A stretch of DNA of 64,000 bases from JAGORM01 sp964406795 (GCA_964406795.1 CAYOTA010000002.1:82783-146782), one strand, 5' to 3'. Shown: positions 15,765 to 25,262, counted from the stretch's first letter. Notes: generated from the letters alone by a model not told the origin. Translations and numbers: made by a program.

Positions 15765-17000
15765 TTATTTTCTTGGATAAAATAAATACTCTAAGTAAGC
15801 AAAATATGCAGTATCAGTCATGTCTACTATCTTTTCAATGCCCTCTGGGACACTTTTTGTTTTTTTTGCTGCGGTTACACCGTTCTCACCCCACACAAGT
15901 TTGTTTTCTGCACTGTCATAATAATTTTGCTCCAAGTAACGCATGACTCGTTCACCCTTTTCAAACGCGATCGGATCGTTTGATATTTTATATATCAAAT
16001 AATACGTTTCAGCGCAAGGCTCAACGCTTACCGAAAAAGGTACATTTAAATACAAACTTTGTATTTCAGAATCAGTGTCAATGAGCCGTGCCTCATCTAA
16101 ATAGTTGGGATCTTTGGTTGCCATTGCCATTTCGGCGGCGGCCAGTGTATACCAGCAAGCTTGGCTTTTTTCATTTGCTTGTGTTAAGTCATCTTCCCCC
16201 ATTGTGTCGGTCGCATTGAGTGCTTGCTTTACTTCATTAAATGCTTTTGTAGCAGCAGTTAAATACTGTTGGTTTTTTGTAATTTGATAAAAAAGTGCTA
16301 ATTCACGTGCCCGAATACTTTGGATCATAACACTTCCCTTAAAATCAGTTGCAACTAAATTTGCACCAATACTATTTATAAAGCTTAAAATTTCTGGTGA
16401 CTGCGTTCCCATGTAAATAATAGAGGGCTGTGCTAAAACCCATAAGCAGTCATTTTTGCGGGGCTCACAATATGACATGAGACTTTCTACATCCTTATTC
16501 ATAAGCTCAAAATATTTGTCATCTTTTGTTACATCGTAGGCTGCAAAATATCCTAATGCTGACCAGCTATTATTGATTGGAAGCACGTTATCTGACCCAT
16601 TTGGACAATTAGTTACTTTATCTCCTCCACATACTTCATTAAAGTGAGCAATATAATTATTGTATCCTTCAGGTGTTTTTTGAGTCGTTATGTAGTCCGC
16701 CACTGCTTTAATTATTCCAAGTCTTTCTTTTCTTAAAGAATCTTGTGCATCCTCTATAGTTTTAAATTTTGGAGAAGAGGGTCTACCTGGAAGCTCTTTA
16801 ACTCCTGATTGAGGTTTATTCATGGTAAGGATGACTGTTATGAGGGCGCCAATCAAGAGCATTGCAACTACAATCACAATATGGACTTTTTTCCTTTTTA
16901 AAAAGTCTTTAAAGCCACCTGATGCAGGTGGGGTTACCGGCTCAGAAACCATAGGTTGAGCGGGTGTCACTGGTTGTGTGTTTTGTGTTACAGGATCCAT
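15765..17000 (-). CDS. Membrane-anchored helical-hairpin (glycosidase-like) protein
   Basis: 411 residues. A cytosolic Pro-rich N-terminus (PVTPAQPMVSEPVTPP), one membrane helix (about 38-60), then an extracellular all-helical domain with repeated hairpins: SALGYFAAYDVTKDDKYFELMNKDVESLM, ELALFYQITKNQQYLTAATKAFNEVKQAL, AEMAMATKDPNYLDEARLID. The pattern resembles (alpha/alpha)6 toroids of glycoside hydrolase or lyase families, but I see no catalytic signature. Second gene of the surface operon, 4 nt after the first. Confidence 0.7.
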   Translation of the reverse strand: MDPVTQNTQPVTPAQPMVSEPVTPPASGGFKDFLKRKKVHIVIVVAMLLIGALITVILTMNKPQSGVKELPGRPSSPKFKTIEDAQDSLRKERLGIIKAVADYITTQKTPEGYNNYIAHFNEVCGGDKVTNCPNGSDNVLPINNSWSALGYFAAYDVTKDDKYFELMNKDVESLMSYCEPRKNDCLWVLAQPSIIYMGTQSPEILSFINSIGANLVATDFKGSVMIQSIRARELALFYQITKNQQYLTAATKAFNEVKQALNATDTMGEDDLTQANEKSQACWYTLAAAEMAMATKDPNYLDEARLIDTDSEIQSLYLNVPFSVSVEPCAETYYLIYKISNDPIAFEKGERVMRYLEQNYYDSAENKLVWGENGVTAAKKTKSVPEGIEKIVDMTDTAYFAYLEYLFYPRK

Positions 17001-17004
17001 GATA

Positions 17005-17670
17005 TTAAAAAATAATAAAACCGGCTCCTACGGCTATTACTGCTAAAACTCCTATAATTATTCCGGCTGTTTCCAGTATACCTCCCGTAGGTGGAATTAC
17101 TTCATTCACTATTGGTGTGGGAATGAATGTAGTCGGAACTGGTGTTATAACTGTTATAGTAGGTGTTGCAACTGGTACAGTTGGCACAACTGGTGTTGTA
17201 GGAACTGGTGTTGCCTCAATCAGTGCATCATTCTCACAATACTGCTCAGCGGATGCTGTAACGCTGGTGCCCCCACACGTATTTACTGTCGAAATCGTAC
17301 ATCTGTATGTGGTTCTTTGAACAATATCAAAAGTAACCTTAGTGGTACTAGACGGAACTGTTTGCTGCAGTACTTGCTGGCCAGATTCTACCTGAATTAC
17401 TGTTACATTGTAATTAGTTGCATCCAGTGAGTCACCCCATGCACAATTTGCCTGGTTAAAATTACACTGTGTTCCTTCACAATTAGGATAGTTTACCAGT
17501 ACCTCTGATGGAGGCTGTGGTGCCGGACAAGCTTCATCTACTCCGTCATCAGTTACTTGCTGCGCGCCGGATCTATTATCTTGAGACTGACGAGTTAGGT
17601 ATAAGGTCACACCTACACTTCCGATTAATACAAAAACAATAATGCCTAATAAAATAATTTTTTTGTTCAT
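17005..17670 (-). CDS. Surface protein with C-terminal IPPTG-like motif and membrane helix
   Basis: 221 residues from the ATG at 17668-17670 (the frame opens six codons earlier). N-terminal membrane helix (KIILLGIIVFVLIGSVGVTLYL), a Cys-containing beta domain (about 40-150), a Pro/Thr/Val linker, then IPPTGG followed by a hydrophobic helix to the C-terminus. IPPTG resembles a sortase LPxTG motif, but the usual positive tail is absent. First gene of the operon with the 411- and 424-residue surface proteins. Confidence 0.7.
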   Translation of the reverse strand: MNKKIILLGIIVFVLIGSVGVTLYLTRQSQDNRSGAQQVTDDGVDEACPAPQPPSEVLVNYPNCEGTQCNFNQANCAWGDSLDATNYNVTVIQVESGQQVLQQTVPSSTTKVTFDIVQRTTYRCTISTVNTCGGTSVTASAEQYCENDALIEATPVPTTPVVPTVPVATPTITVITPVPTTFIPTPIVNEVIPPTGGILETAGIIIGVLAVIAVGAGFIIF

Positions 17671-17788
17671 AGCGATGCCATAAGGCATAACTTAAAACCC
17701 TACACTCTTACTATATGGAAATTACAACAAGTAATCAAGGAGAAAGTACAGATGAGTTAAAATATGATAGTTGCACTTCGAGTACTCA

Positions 17789-17822
17789 GCGCCAGGTTTT
17801 CGGAGTACCTCAAAACTGGCGC
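17789..17822 (-). terminator. Hairpin at the 3' end of tRNA-Arg(TCT)
   Basis: GCGCCAG-G-TTTT (17789-17800) pairs with AAAACTGGCGC (17812-17822), overlapping the encoded CCA and the last tRNA bases. No U-tract follows, so it may be a processing or termination structure. Confidence 0.4.
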
Positions 17823-17892
17823 ACCTGGCGGGAATCGAACCCACAACCTAATCATTAGAAGTGATTTGCTCTATCCGTTGAGCTACAGGTGC
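17820..17892 (-). tRNA. tRNA-Arg (anticodon TCT)
   Basis: Acceptor GCACCTG/CAGGTGC, anticodon stem AATCA/TGATT with loop CTTCTAA, T loop TTCGATT, discriminator G. CCA is encoded at 17817-17819, the only case seen among the nine tRNAs here. Confidence 0.96.
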
Positions 17893-17970
17893 ATGTTTGC
17901 TTTCACCAATACAATACACGAACTGATATATTTTACAATATTCAAGGCCTGAATGGAAATAATACAATAG

Positions 17971-18096
17971 TTACTTGTGAGAAGCGCGGCGATTTCGGGT
18001 AGGTTTTCTAGTTAATGTCTCCACTACAACTACACTTGCAATGATCAAAACTCTTGTTCCGATTTGTGCTTGGCTTAAAATTTCACTTATATTCAT
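17971..18096 (-). CDS. Small single-helix membrane protein (41 aa)
   Basis: The ATG at 18094-18096 opens a frame MNISEILSQAQIGTRVLII... with one hydrophobic helix (about 15-28) and a basic tail RKPTRNRRASHK, the topology of a membrane-anchored peptide with cytosolic tail. TATAAT (complement of 18102-18107) lies 5 nt upstream, close to the standard spacing here. No family recognised. Confidence 0.55.
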   Translation of the reverse strand: MNISEILSQAQIGTRVLIIASVVVVETLTRKPTRNRRASHK

Positions 18097-18138
18097 ATAC
18101 AATTATACTACCAAATCACGCATAGTTTGTCTAATTTT

Positions 18139-18321
18139 TTAAAGCATCCAATGTATGCCCCATATAATAAGCTGTTGCAAAACATGTACCGCATGCAATA
18201 AGAGAATTAATTTTTTCAAGGGAGTCGGAGCTCCACATACACCTGCGAAAAATCCAGCTGATAAATTAATAAAAAACCCACCACTTAACCTAATTATGCG
18301 TGCCGTCCAATCTTTTCCCAT
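18139..18321 (-). CDS. Small hydrophobic protein with INLSAGF segment (60 aa)
   Basis: 60 residues: a basic start DWTARIIRLSGG, then INLSAGFFAGVCGAP and a hydrophobic C-terminal half. Short proteins with an N-L-S-A-G-W/F segment recur in CPR genomes as I recall; no function known. A TATAGA-like box lies 8 nt before the ATG. The opposite-strand frame 18155-18343 looks like its shadow. Confidence 0.45.
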   Translation of the reverse strand: MGKDWTARIIRLSGGFFINLSAGFFAGVCGAPTPLKKLILLLHAVHVLQQLIIWGIHWML

Positions 18322-18413
18322 AGGTACTTTCTATACTATATAAAAGCCCAATTCTACGAGATTTACTACCAAATAATTAGTACAGTCTGATCTATTTTTT
18401 CGTATTTAATTCT

Positions 18414-18431
18414 ATTTACTTTCTAGTAAAT
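18414..18431. promoter_or_regulatory. Palindrome upstream of the Y-family polymerase gene
   Basis: ATTTACT (18414-18420) and AGTAAAT (18425-18431) are perfect complements around TTCT, about 120 nt before the gene. It could be an operator, for example for LexA, but no second copy was found. Confidence 0.25.
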
Positions 18432-18549
18432 TTCTAATATATTTAAAGATATCAAAAGGAAAAAACAAAGGTCAAAAATACAGGTAAAAAAAGAAAAACT
18501 TTTCACTTTTGAGTTGGACATTTGCATTTTAAATTCTAATTTTTAAATT

Positions 18550-19794
18550 ATGGATAGAATAATACTACATATAGATTTTGACTCTTTTTTTGCCTCCTGC
18601 GAACAGCATTTTAATCCTAACTTGCGCGGAAAACCAATTGGCGTTACAGCCGCTAACGGACGCAATTGCATTATTGCAGCGTCCAGAGAAGCTAAAAAGT
18701 GTGGAGTTAAAAGTCCAAGTAATACTTGGGACGCAAAAGTACTATGTCCTGAAATCCAACTTGTTAAAGCAGATTTTGACAGATATTTGGATGTAACAAA
18801 AAAGTTTGTTCAGATTGCAACACTCTACTCACCGCTGGTTGAAATATTTTCCCTGGACGAAGTATTTATAGATATGACTTCTACCTTTCATCTGTACAAA
18901 AACGATCCGCACTATCTAATTAAAAAATTCAAAGATCAAGTGGCAGCTGAAATAAGCCCGGTAACTACCTTGTCTGTAGGTGTTTCTTATAATAAGCTTT
19001 TGGCCAAATTAGCGTCCGGACTTAATAAACCGAATGGGTACTGCATTATAGACAAAGCAAACTTAGAATATGTTTACAAAAATACGCAGTTGACTGATAT
19101 TTGCGGGATTGGCGATAGACTGGCCAGCCGCCTCAATATGCTAGGTGTGTATAGCTTGTTGCAGTTACGAGAAACGCCTCCTCATGTTTTAAAAAAAGAA
19201 TTTGGAAATGTGTGCTCTCAGAGTTTACTTAATTATGCCTGGGCAACAGATCCGTCCCCAGTTGTGTCATACTTGGAAGAAGTTGACGCCAAATCTGTGG
19301 GTCGCAATTTTTGCCTTCCCAAAAATGAATTCGACCAAGAAGTAATACTCAAAACATTAGCAGAACTTTGCGAAGAAGTAGGTAGACGACTTAGGATAAT
19401 TCACAAAAAAGGACGCACAATTTCTTTATATCTGGGTGGCGAGAGGAACATGAGCGGACGCAAAACCATTTACACGTATACACATACAGGAAAGGATATT
19501 ATGGCAGCAGTTAAATTATTTATAAAAGAATGGGAATGGAATCATATGGTGCGCCAAATTCATTTGTCAGTCAGCAATTTAATTGACGAAAAATATGAAA
19601 CCATGGGGCTTTTTGAAAACCCTAAGGAATCTGACGTGCTGCATGTTATAGATGCGCTCAACAACAGGTTTGGAAATCATACTATAAGACAAGGGTATCT
19701 TCTCAAAGCGCCAAAGCTTGACACGAAACCCAATGGATTTTTTGGTGATAAGGTACAAAGAAAACAGATTCAAGTAGCCATCCCCTCTTATTAA
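18550..19794 (+). CDS. dinB: Y-family DNA polymerase (DNA polymerase IV type)
   Basis: 414 residues, error-prone translesion polymerase. Seen: N-terminal catalytic motif HIDFDSFFASCEQ (metal-binding Asp pair), the second catalytic block YSPLVEIFSLDEVFIDMT (SxDE), SVGVSYNKLLAKLASGLNKPNG, then HhH-like ICGIGDRLASRLNMLGVYSL and the little-finger domain. Part of the window's repair set with uvrABC, lexA and dinD. The ATG at 18550 begins the family motif directly (MDRIILHID). A palindrome lies 119 nt upstream; no -10 at the usual 6-nt spacing. Confidence 0.95.
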   Translation: MDRIILHIDFDSFFASCEQHFNPNLRGKPIGVTAANGRNCIIAASREAKKCGVKSPSNTWDAKVLCPEIQLVKADFDRYLDVTKKFVQIATLYSPLVEIFSLDEVFIDMTSTFHLYKNDPHYLIKKFKDQVAAEISPVTTLSVGVSYNKLLAKLASGLNKPNGYCIIDKANLEYVYKNTQLTDICGIGDRLASRLNMLGVYSLLQLRETPPHVLKKEFGNVCSQSLLNYAWATDPSPVVSYLEEVDAKSVGRNFCLPKNEFDQEVILKTLAELCEEVGRRLRIIHKKGRTISLYLGGERNMSGRKTIYTYTHTGKDIMAAVKLFIKEWEWNHMVRQIHLSVSNLIDEKYETMGLFENPKESDVLHVIDALNNRFGNHTIRQGYLLKAPKLDTKPNGFFGDKVQRKQIQVAIPSY

Positions 19795-19806
19795 CTGTTT
19801 TCCTGG

Positions 19807-19895
19807 TTGACAAGGCTAAAATTAAAAGACTACAATCAAGAATGTAAGCCCCCACATGAGGACTGTTTGGGGGTTTTGCGTTTTTTATAAGGAGG
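19807..19895 (+). promoter_or_regulatory. Promoter, terminator-like hairpin and strong ribosome-binding site
   Basis: TTGACA (19807-19812), 18-nt spacer, TACAAT (19831-19836). Transcription would start near 19843. A CCCCCA/TGGGGG stem (19849-19873) followed by TTTTGCGTTTTTT is an intrinsic terminator in the leader, and AAGGAGG (19889-19895) precedes the ATG at 19904. This is the layout of an attenuator. It also sits downstream of the polymerase gene and may serve as its terminator. Confidence 0.6.
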
Positions 19896-19903
19896 AATTT
19901 ATT

Positions 19904-20377
19904 ATGTCCCCACTGGACCCTAAAAAAGAAGCACAAATAAAACAGGAGGAAAAAAGTCTAAGACGACAAATTCACTCAGTTGAGGGAAGACTTGCTGATA
20001 CAATCACGGGATTTTCAGGTAGCATTTACTTTGTATATTTTCACATTATTTGGTTTACACTTTGGGTGTTAGTAAACCAGGGAGTATTTGAACCATATAT
20101 CCCAATTTTTGACCCATTCCCATACGGGCTGCTCACTATGCTCGTATCACTAGAGGCTATTTTCCTGTCTACCTTTATCCTTATTGCTCAAAACAGACAA
20201 GAACTGGTAGAGGAATACCGTGAACTGGAGGAAGAAAAGGAAGAACAAGAACAGGAAGAAGAAGTGGAAGACATTCAAAAGGATTTGGATCAAATCAAAG
20301 CTGCCATAAAGCTTATTTCAGAAAAAGTTGGAAGCGTAGAAAAGACCAGACACACCCCACCCAAAAACGATAAGTAG
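19904..20377 (+). CDS. DUF1003 family membrane protein
   Basis: 157 residues: polar N-terminus, two membrane helices (FSGSIYFVYFHIIWFTLWVLVNQG and PFPYGLLTMLVSLEAIFLSTFILIAQNRQ, the DUF1003 core), then a strongly charged coiled coil (EELEEEKEEQEQEEEVEDIQKDLDQIK). Function of DUF1003 is not established. The ATG at 19904 is chosen from the AAGGAGG 8 nt upstream. The leader holds a terminator-like hairpin, so expression may be attenuated. Confidence 0.88.
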   Translation: MSPLDPKKEAQIKQEEKSLRRQIHSVEGRLADTITGFSGSIYFVYFHIIWFTLWVLVNQGVFEPYIPIFDPFPYGLLTMLVSLEAIFLSTFILIAQNRQELVEEYRELEEEKEEQEQEEEVEDIQKDLDQIKAAIKLISEKVGSVEKTRHTPPKNDK

Positions 20378-20389
20378 TAAGAACTAACA

Positions 20390-20878
20390 TTACCTTACCG
20401 AAGAAATGATGAACGCGTGGATATGAACTATCGTGTCATTATAAGTAATTGACTCAACACCAGTAGTCACTTCTGTTTCCGGATAACTTCCTGTAATTAC
20501 ATATGAATAGTGCCACTTTCCGTCGGCTGCAGGAGTACACTCTTCCAATAATCGAGTTTTGTCTGCTAATTCAGCTATCTTTTTTATCAAATACGCACTT
20601 ACCTCTTTAGCAGCAATTCCTAATGATTCGAGATGTTCCACAGCAGGTGTTCCGCCTGCATACAGCCTAGTATATTTTTCTGTGCCTATCTGAATTAATT
20701 CCTGCCCTCCACCATTATGGTGATCCACAAACCACTCATCATGATACATTTTATCTTTACCGAGCTCTACATGACTTGATTTTCCTTCAAATCCTCCTCT
20801 ATTTACATCTAAAACTTTTCCACCTGCATACCCGGCAAGAAGTCCCTTAGTTAACCCATCTTTAATCTTTTTGTTCAT
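20390..20878 (-). CDS. DUF5680-like protein
   Basis: 162 residues from the ATG at 20876-20878. The pattern LLAGYAGGKVLDVNRGGFEGKSSHVELGKDKMYHDEWFVDHHNGGGQELIQ...YTRLYAGG fits the DUF5680 layout (AGG, a DxWF segment, a G-rich strand, then YxGG). The family has no established role. It starts 1 nt after the end of the DUF2200 gene, so the two are probably co-expressed. Confidence 0.65.
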   Translation of the reverse strand: MNKKIKDGLTKGLLAGYAGGKVLDVNRGGFEGKSSHVELGKDKMYHDEWFVDHHNGGGQELIQIGTEKYTRLYAGGTPAVEHLESLGIAAKEVSAYLIKKIAELADKTRLLEECTPAADGKWHYSYVITGSYPETEVTTGVESITYNDTIVHIHAFIISSVR

Positions 20879-20879
20879 A

Positions 20880-21230
20880 TTATTTCCGTAAAATTTTTTC
20901 CATTGTTTTTCCTTTTGCGAGTTCATCAATTAATTTATCTAGGTATCTGATTTCTTGCATGAGTGACTCGCTAATCTCTTCTACTCTCATGCCGCAGATA
21001 ACTCCGGTGATTAATTTTCGATTTGGATTCATGTGAGGAGCTTTTGCAAAAAACGTTTCAAAATCTGTTTCTTTTTTGAGCTCCACTTTCAAACCTGCAT
21101 TATCATATCCGGTTAGCCAGTAAATAATTTCATCGACTTCTTGCTTAGTACGACCCTTTTTCCCTACTTTCATAATATATAAAGAATACACGCTTGCAAA
21201 ACTTATTTTGTAAGTCCGGTTATTCTTCAC
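20880..21230 (-). CDS. DUF2200 family protein
   Basis: 116 residues from a GTG at 21228-21230. The translation matches DUF2200 closely throughout: YKISFASVYSLYI, GRTKQEVDEIIYWLTGYD, ETFFAKAPHMNPNRKLITGVICG, MQEIRYLDKLIDELAKGK. The GTG is chosen because family members start just before YKxSFASVY and because TAAAAT lies 7 nt upstream. Small cytosolic protein of unknown function. Confidence 0.9.
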   Translation of the reverse strand: MKNNRTYKISFASVYSLYIMKVGKKGRTKQEVDEIIYWLTGYDNAGLKVELKKETDFETFFAKAPHMNPNRKLITGVICGMRVEEISESLMQEIRYLDKLIDELAKGKTMEKILRK

Positions 21231-21348
21231 ACTATCTATTTTACCATGGATGATAAACGAAATCATTAAAAATCTCTTAATTTAGCCTTATTTTCTTTCT
21301 TGTGTTTTATAAATATTTGATTTAATATGAAAATATTGTAGAGATTGC

Positions 21349-24300
21349 ATGAAATTATTTAAAAAGGTATTAACTGCGTTTTGCTTAAGCATCCTATGGA
21401 TTTGTCTCTTTTCTATTTTCCCCACAAAATCATTTGCTCTTCCCGGAAGCGTTCTTGAAATGGGTTTTTCCGAAGGCAACGGAACAACGGTTTCCGACTC
21501 TTCAGGTAGCAATAATAATGGGACTATTTCCGGAGCCGTTTGGGAATCAAATGGAAAATTTGGATCCGCTTTGTCGTTTGATGGGTTAAATGACCTGGTC
21601 ACCATAGCTGACGCAAACAGCTTAGACTTAACAAACAATATAACTCTGGAAGCATGGGTAAAACCCACTACAACCTCAAGCAATTACAGAACAATTATCA
21701 TGAAGGAAAGACCCTCAAACGCTACATACACTCTTTACAGCAACAGTAATAATAACCGTCCTATGGGTGAGCATTCAAAGACCAGCGGAGCTGTTGTAGA
21801 TATAAAAGGAACCACTCAACTTCCTGCAAATACTTGGTCTCACATTGCAGTGACTTACAATGGTGCACAATTTAAATTTTTTCTAAATGGTGTGCAAAAA
21901 GCATCAAAAAATACAACTGGAGCTATGTTTGTTTCCAATGGGGCGCTCAGGATTGGGGGAAACTCTATATGGTCAGATGAGTATTTCAGTGGACTGATTG
22001 ACGAAGTAAGAATATATAACCGCGCTCTTACTGCAGCCGAGATTACAACAGACATGAATACTCCGATTACACAAGATACTACAAATCCTACCATATCCAT
22101 TACCTCCCCTACACAGGGCGCCACAATTTCAGGAACTCAGATCATTACAGCAAACGCACAAGACAATATTTCTGTTGCAGGTGTTCAGTTTAAAGTAGAC
22201 GGACAAAATGTAGGAACAGAAGACACCTCAGCTCCCTATGCGTTTTCTTGGAATACAACTTCTGCTACCAATGCTGACCACATAATCACAGCTGTTGCAA
22301 GAGATTCATCACAAAATACTACTACTTCATCTCCCATAACTATTACAGTTTCCAATCCCCCTACTTTAACTATTAGTTCTCCTTCCGAAAACCAAAATAT
22401 AGTGGGAAATAACATAACAATTACTTATACAAAATCAGGAGATTTAACTTATGCAAATCATGCTCATTTTGTGCTTGATGGTGGAGCAACCAAGATGGAC
22501 TTAGATTTTGATGGAACATATACTATTTCAAATGTTGCGCCTGGAAATCACACGCTTGTTGGAATGATAGCCAGATCAGATCACAGTGAGATAGAATTGT
22601 CAGAAGATACAGTCAGCTTTACAACCACTGTTCCTGACACTACAAATCCAGTTGTTGATATAATTTCTCCAGAAGAAGGATCAATAGTATCAGGAACAAC
22701 AACCCTAACAGCAGTTGCAACAGACAACATAGCTATATCAGGAGTACAATTTAAAGTTAACAATCAAAATGTAGGAGCACAAGATACTACATTTCCTTAT
22801 CAAGTATCATGGAATTCCACAACGGTTTCCAATGGAACATATACCTTAACTGCAATAGCAACAGATACTTCTCAAAACGCTACATCTTCAGCGCAAATTT
22901 CTATAACAGTCCAAAATGCAGACCCAAGAGCCCAAATTGGTCAGTGGAGCGGCATCATGAATTGGCCGCTGGTAGCAGTACATTCTACTTTTTTAAATAC
23001 TGGTAAAATTCTCGTGTGGGATGCATGGGAATATAATACAACAACCGCAAAATTGTGGGACTACCAAACCAACACATTTTCGCAAGTTCCTAATAGTTCC
23101 CAACTTTTTTGTGCGGCACATACAACACTTGCTGATGGTCGTGTACTTGTAACGGGGGGACACAATGGGGGAGAAATTGGTATTAAAGACACAAACATTT
23201 TTTCTCCTGAAACGGGAAACTGGAATCGTCCACCTGACATGCAGTATGCACGATGGTACCCTTCAAATGTAACGTTAGGAGATGGTCGAGTTGTAGTATT
23301 AAGTGGACAAATAACCGGAGGGACATTTGCCGATATACCAGAACTATACAACCCAATTACTAATACATGGTCCACTCTGAATGTGAATACTTCCAGTATG
23401 CGTGATAGTGAATACCCGCTTACCTTCCTACTTCCGAATGGAAAAATATATACAATTGCGGCAACTCCTGGAAACTCATATACCTTAGATGTTGCAACTC
23501 CACAGTGGACTAATGTGGGTACAATTCCTTCAAAGCTTGGTTCTGCTGCAATGTATCGTCCTGGTAAGATCCTTTACACAGGAGGAGGAGACATTAAAGA
23601 TTCAGGACAGGCTTCAAGAAATCAGGCATCAGTAATTGATATGACAGCGGCAACTCCTACATGGAGTACTGTTGCATCAATGGCGTACCCTAGATACCAG
23701 CATAATCTCACTATTCTTGCAGATGGAACTGTCATGGCAATCGGCGGCGCCAGTATTGTTTCACAAACTGCCACAAGTGGCACTTTGCCAACAGAAATTT
23801 GGGATCCAACTACACAATTATGGTCGACAACTGCTTCAATTGCCCAATCAAGAAACTATCACTCAACCGCAATGCTCCTTCCAGATGGCAGAGTCTTATC
23901 AGCCGGAGGAGGAAGACTTGGGGGAGCGCCAGACAGATTTACAGCACAAATTTATTCACCCCCTTATCTTTTCAAAGGCACAAGGCCAGTTATCAATACA
24001 GCACCCACCAACACTGGCTATGGTGAGCAGATGAGTCTTTTAACATCTGATACCACCAATATTTCTAAAGTGGCATTTGTACCCCTGGCATCCAACACGC
24101 ACACACTTGACATGAATCAACGATACGTAGAACTCAACTTTACAAAAACAACAAATCAAATAACTGTTGATAGTCCCACTGATTTTAACATTGCTCCACC
24201 TGGTTACTATATGGTTTTTATTATCAATAATCTCGGAGTGCCGTCTGAAGCAAAAATAGTAAAACTCAACACATTAAATGACACTACATTTCCCACTGCT

Positions 24301-25254
24301 TCTATTACCTCTCCAACCCAAAACGCAACCGTTGTTGGTAGTATCACTATCACTGCTCAGGCAGCTGACAACATTGCAGTAGCACAAACACAATTCACGC
24401 TCGATGGTAACAATATAGGCTCTCCCGACACATCAGTTCCTTATGAATTTACATGGGATACAACTACCTCATCAAATGGCATTCACTTGCTTTCTGTCAA
24501 AGCAACAGACACCTTTGGGAACACAACCACTTCAGACGACGTCTCTGTTACTGTTGATAATCCAGTAGACACCACAGCACCAATCATAACGAATGTCTTG
24601 TCAAGCAATATAAGCGGGACAACAGCAACAATTAGCTGGACAACGAATGAGAATGCAGATACACAGGTTGAATACGGTACTACAACTGCCTATGGATCAA
24701 ATACCACCCTCAATCCTGTTCTTTCCACAACTCATAGTCAAAGTTTATCCGGACTAACCAGCAACACACAGTATCAATACAGAGTAAAAAGTAAAGACGC
24801 CAATGGCAATCTTACAACCTCTGATAACATGACATTTACAACAACAGGCAACCTCGCCACCATTAATTTTAATGATCACCCCCAAACAGATGTATCGTTG
24901 AACGGGATATTTCCAACAGGTCTTATTAACTGGGGTACAAATCAGTGGTTTATTTCAGGTCCTTGGGGCCAATTTACTACAAAGAGTATTAGCTTTAACA
25001 GCGCTTCCCAAACAACTGCCACATTTAATTTTGTGACCCCAAAAATCTTGTCACAGCTTGATATGTATAATGGAGGAGCAAATGGCACTACCACAATTGC
25101 TTGTACTGGAAACACAACAAAGTCTGTATCCATAAATGCTTCCCAAATCTTAACAAATATAAGCACCGGGTTTACAACACCTTGCACTACTGTTACTTTC
25201 ACCTCATCTAACGGATGGAACACAAACTATGATAATTTTGTAGTAACTGACTAA
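21349..25254 (+). CDS. Secreted multidomain copper radical oxidase (galactose/glyoxal oxidase-like)
   Basis: 1301 residues. Signal peptide (about 1-30); LamG/concanavalin-like domain (about 35-235, ending GLIDEVRIYNRALT); three Ig-like repeats (about 245-525, TSPTQGATISGT type); a kelch beta-propeller of the galactose oxidase class (about 530-880); the DUF1929 C-terminal module (about 880-975); another Ig-like repeat, a fibronectin III domain (about 1080-1160) and a terminal beta domain. The copper radical set is complete: Cys588 (FCAAHTTLADGR) and Tyr637 (ARWYPS) for the thioether cofactor, Tyr837-His838 (NYHS) and His918 (NTHTLDMNQR). Such enzymes oxidise alcohols or aldehydes and release H2O2. 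Substrate unknown. A small membrane protein follows after 8 nt. Confidence 0.88.
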   Translation: MKLFKKVLTAFCLSILWICLFSIFPTKSFALPGSVLEMGFSEGNGTTVSDSSGSNNNGTISGAVWESNGKFGSALSFDGLNDLVTIADANSLDLTNNITLEAWVKPTTTSSNYRTIIMKERPSNATYTLYSNSNNNRPMGEHSKTSGAVVDIKGTTQLPANTWSHIAVTYNGAQFKFFLNGVQKASKNTTGAMFVSNGALRIGGNSIWSDEYFSGLIDEVRIYNRALTAAEITTDMNTPITQDTTNPTISITSPTQGATISGTQIITANAQDNISVAGVQFKVDGQNVGTEDTSAPYAFSWNTTSATNADHIITAVARDSSQNTTTSSPITITVSNPPTLTISSPSENQNIVGNNITITYTKSGDLTYANHAHFVLDGGATKMDLDFDGTYTISNVAPGNHTLVGMIARSDHSEIELSEDTVSFTTTVPDTTNPVVDIISPEEGSIVSGTTTLTAVATDNIAISGVQFKVNNQNVGAQDTTFPYQVSWNSTTVSNGTYTLTAIATDTSQNATSSAQISITVQNADPRAQIGQWSGIMNWPLVAVHSTFLNTGKILVWDAWEYNTTTAKLWDYQTNTFSQVPNSSQLFCAAHTTLADGRVLVTGGHNGGEIGIKDTNIFSPETGNWNRPPDMQYARWYPSNVTLGDGRVVVLSGQITGGTFADIPELYNPITNTWSTLNVNTSSMRDSEYPLTFLLPNGKIYTIAATPGNSYTLDVATPQWTNVGTIPSKLGSAAMYRPGKILYTGGGDIKDSGQASRNQASVIDMTAATPTWSTVASMAYPRYQHNLTILADGTVMAIGGASIVSQTATSGTLPTEIWDPTTQLWSTTASIAQSRNYHSTAMLLPDGRVLSAGGGRLGGAPDRFTAQIYSPPYLFKGTRPVINTAPTNTGYGEQMSLLTSDTTNISKVAFVPLASNTHTLDMNQRYVELNFTKTTNQITVDSPTDFNIAPPGYYMVFIINNLGVPSEAKIVKLNTLNDTTFPTASITSPTQNATVVGSITITAQAADNIAVAQTQFTLDGNNIGSPDTSVPYEFTWDTTTSSNGIHLLSVKATDTFGNTTTSDDVSVTVDNPVDTTAPIITNVLSSNISGTTATISWTTNENADTQVEYGTTTAYGSNTTLNPVLSTTHSQSLSGLTSNTQYQYRVKSKDANGNLTTSDNMTFTTTGNLATINFNDHPQTDVSLNGIFPTGLINWGTNQWFISGPWGQFTTKSISFNSASQTTATFNFVTPKILSQLDMYNGGANGTTTIACTGNTTKSVSINASQILTNISTGFTTPCTTVTFTSSNGWNTNYDNFVVTD

Positions 25255-25262
25255 GCCTCTAC

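Noticed and set aside
18155..18343. Rightward 62-codon ORF overlapping the 60-residue leftward ORF
   Set aside because: Leftward frame has hydrophobic segments and a promoter box; the rightward one has neither.
23672..24034. Second-frame ORFs inside the copper oxidase gene
   Set aside because: Shadows of the 1301-residue frame, which carries all the domain and ligand motifs.
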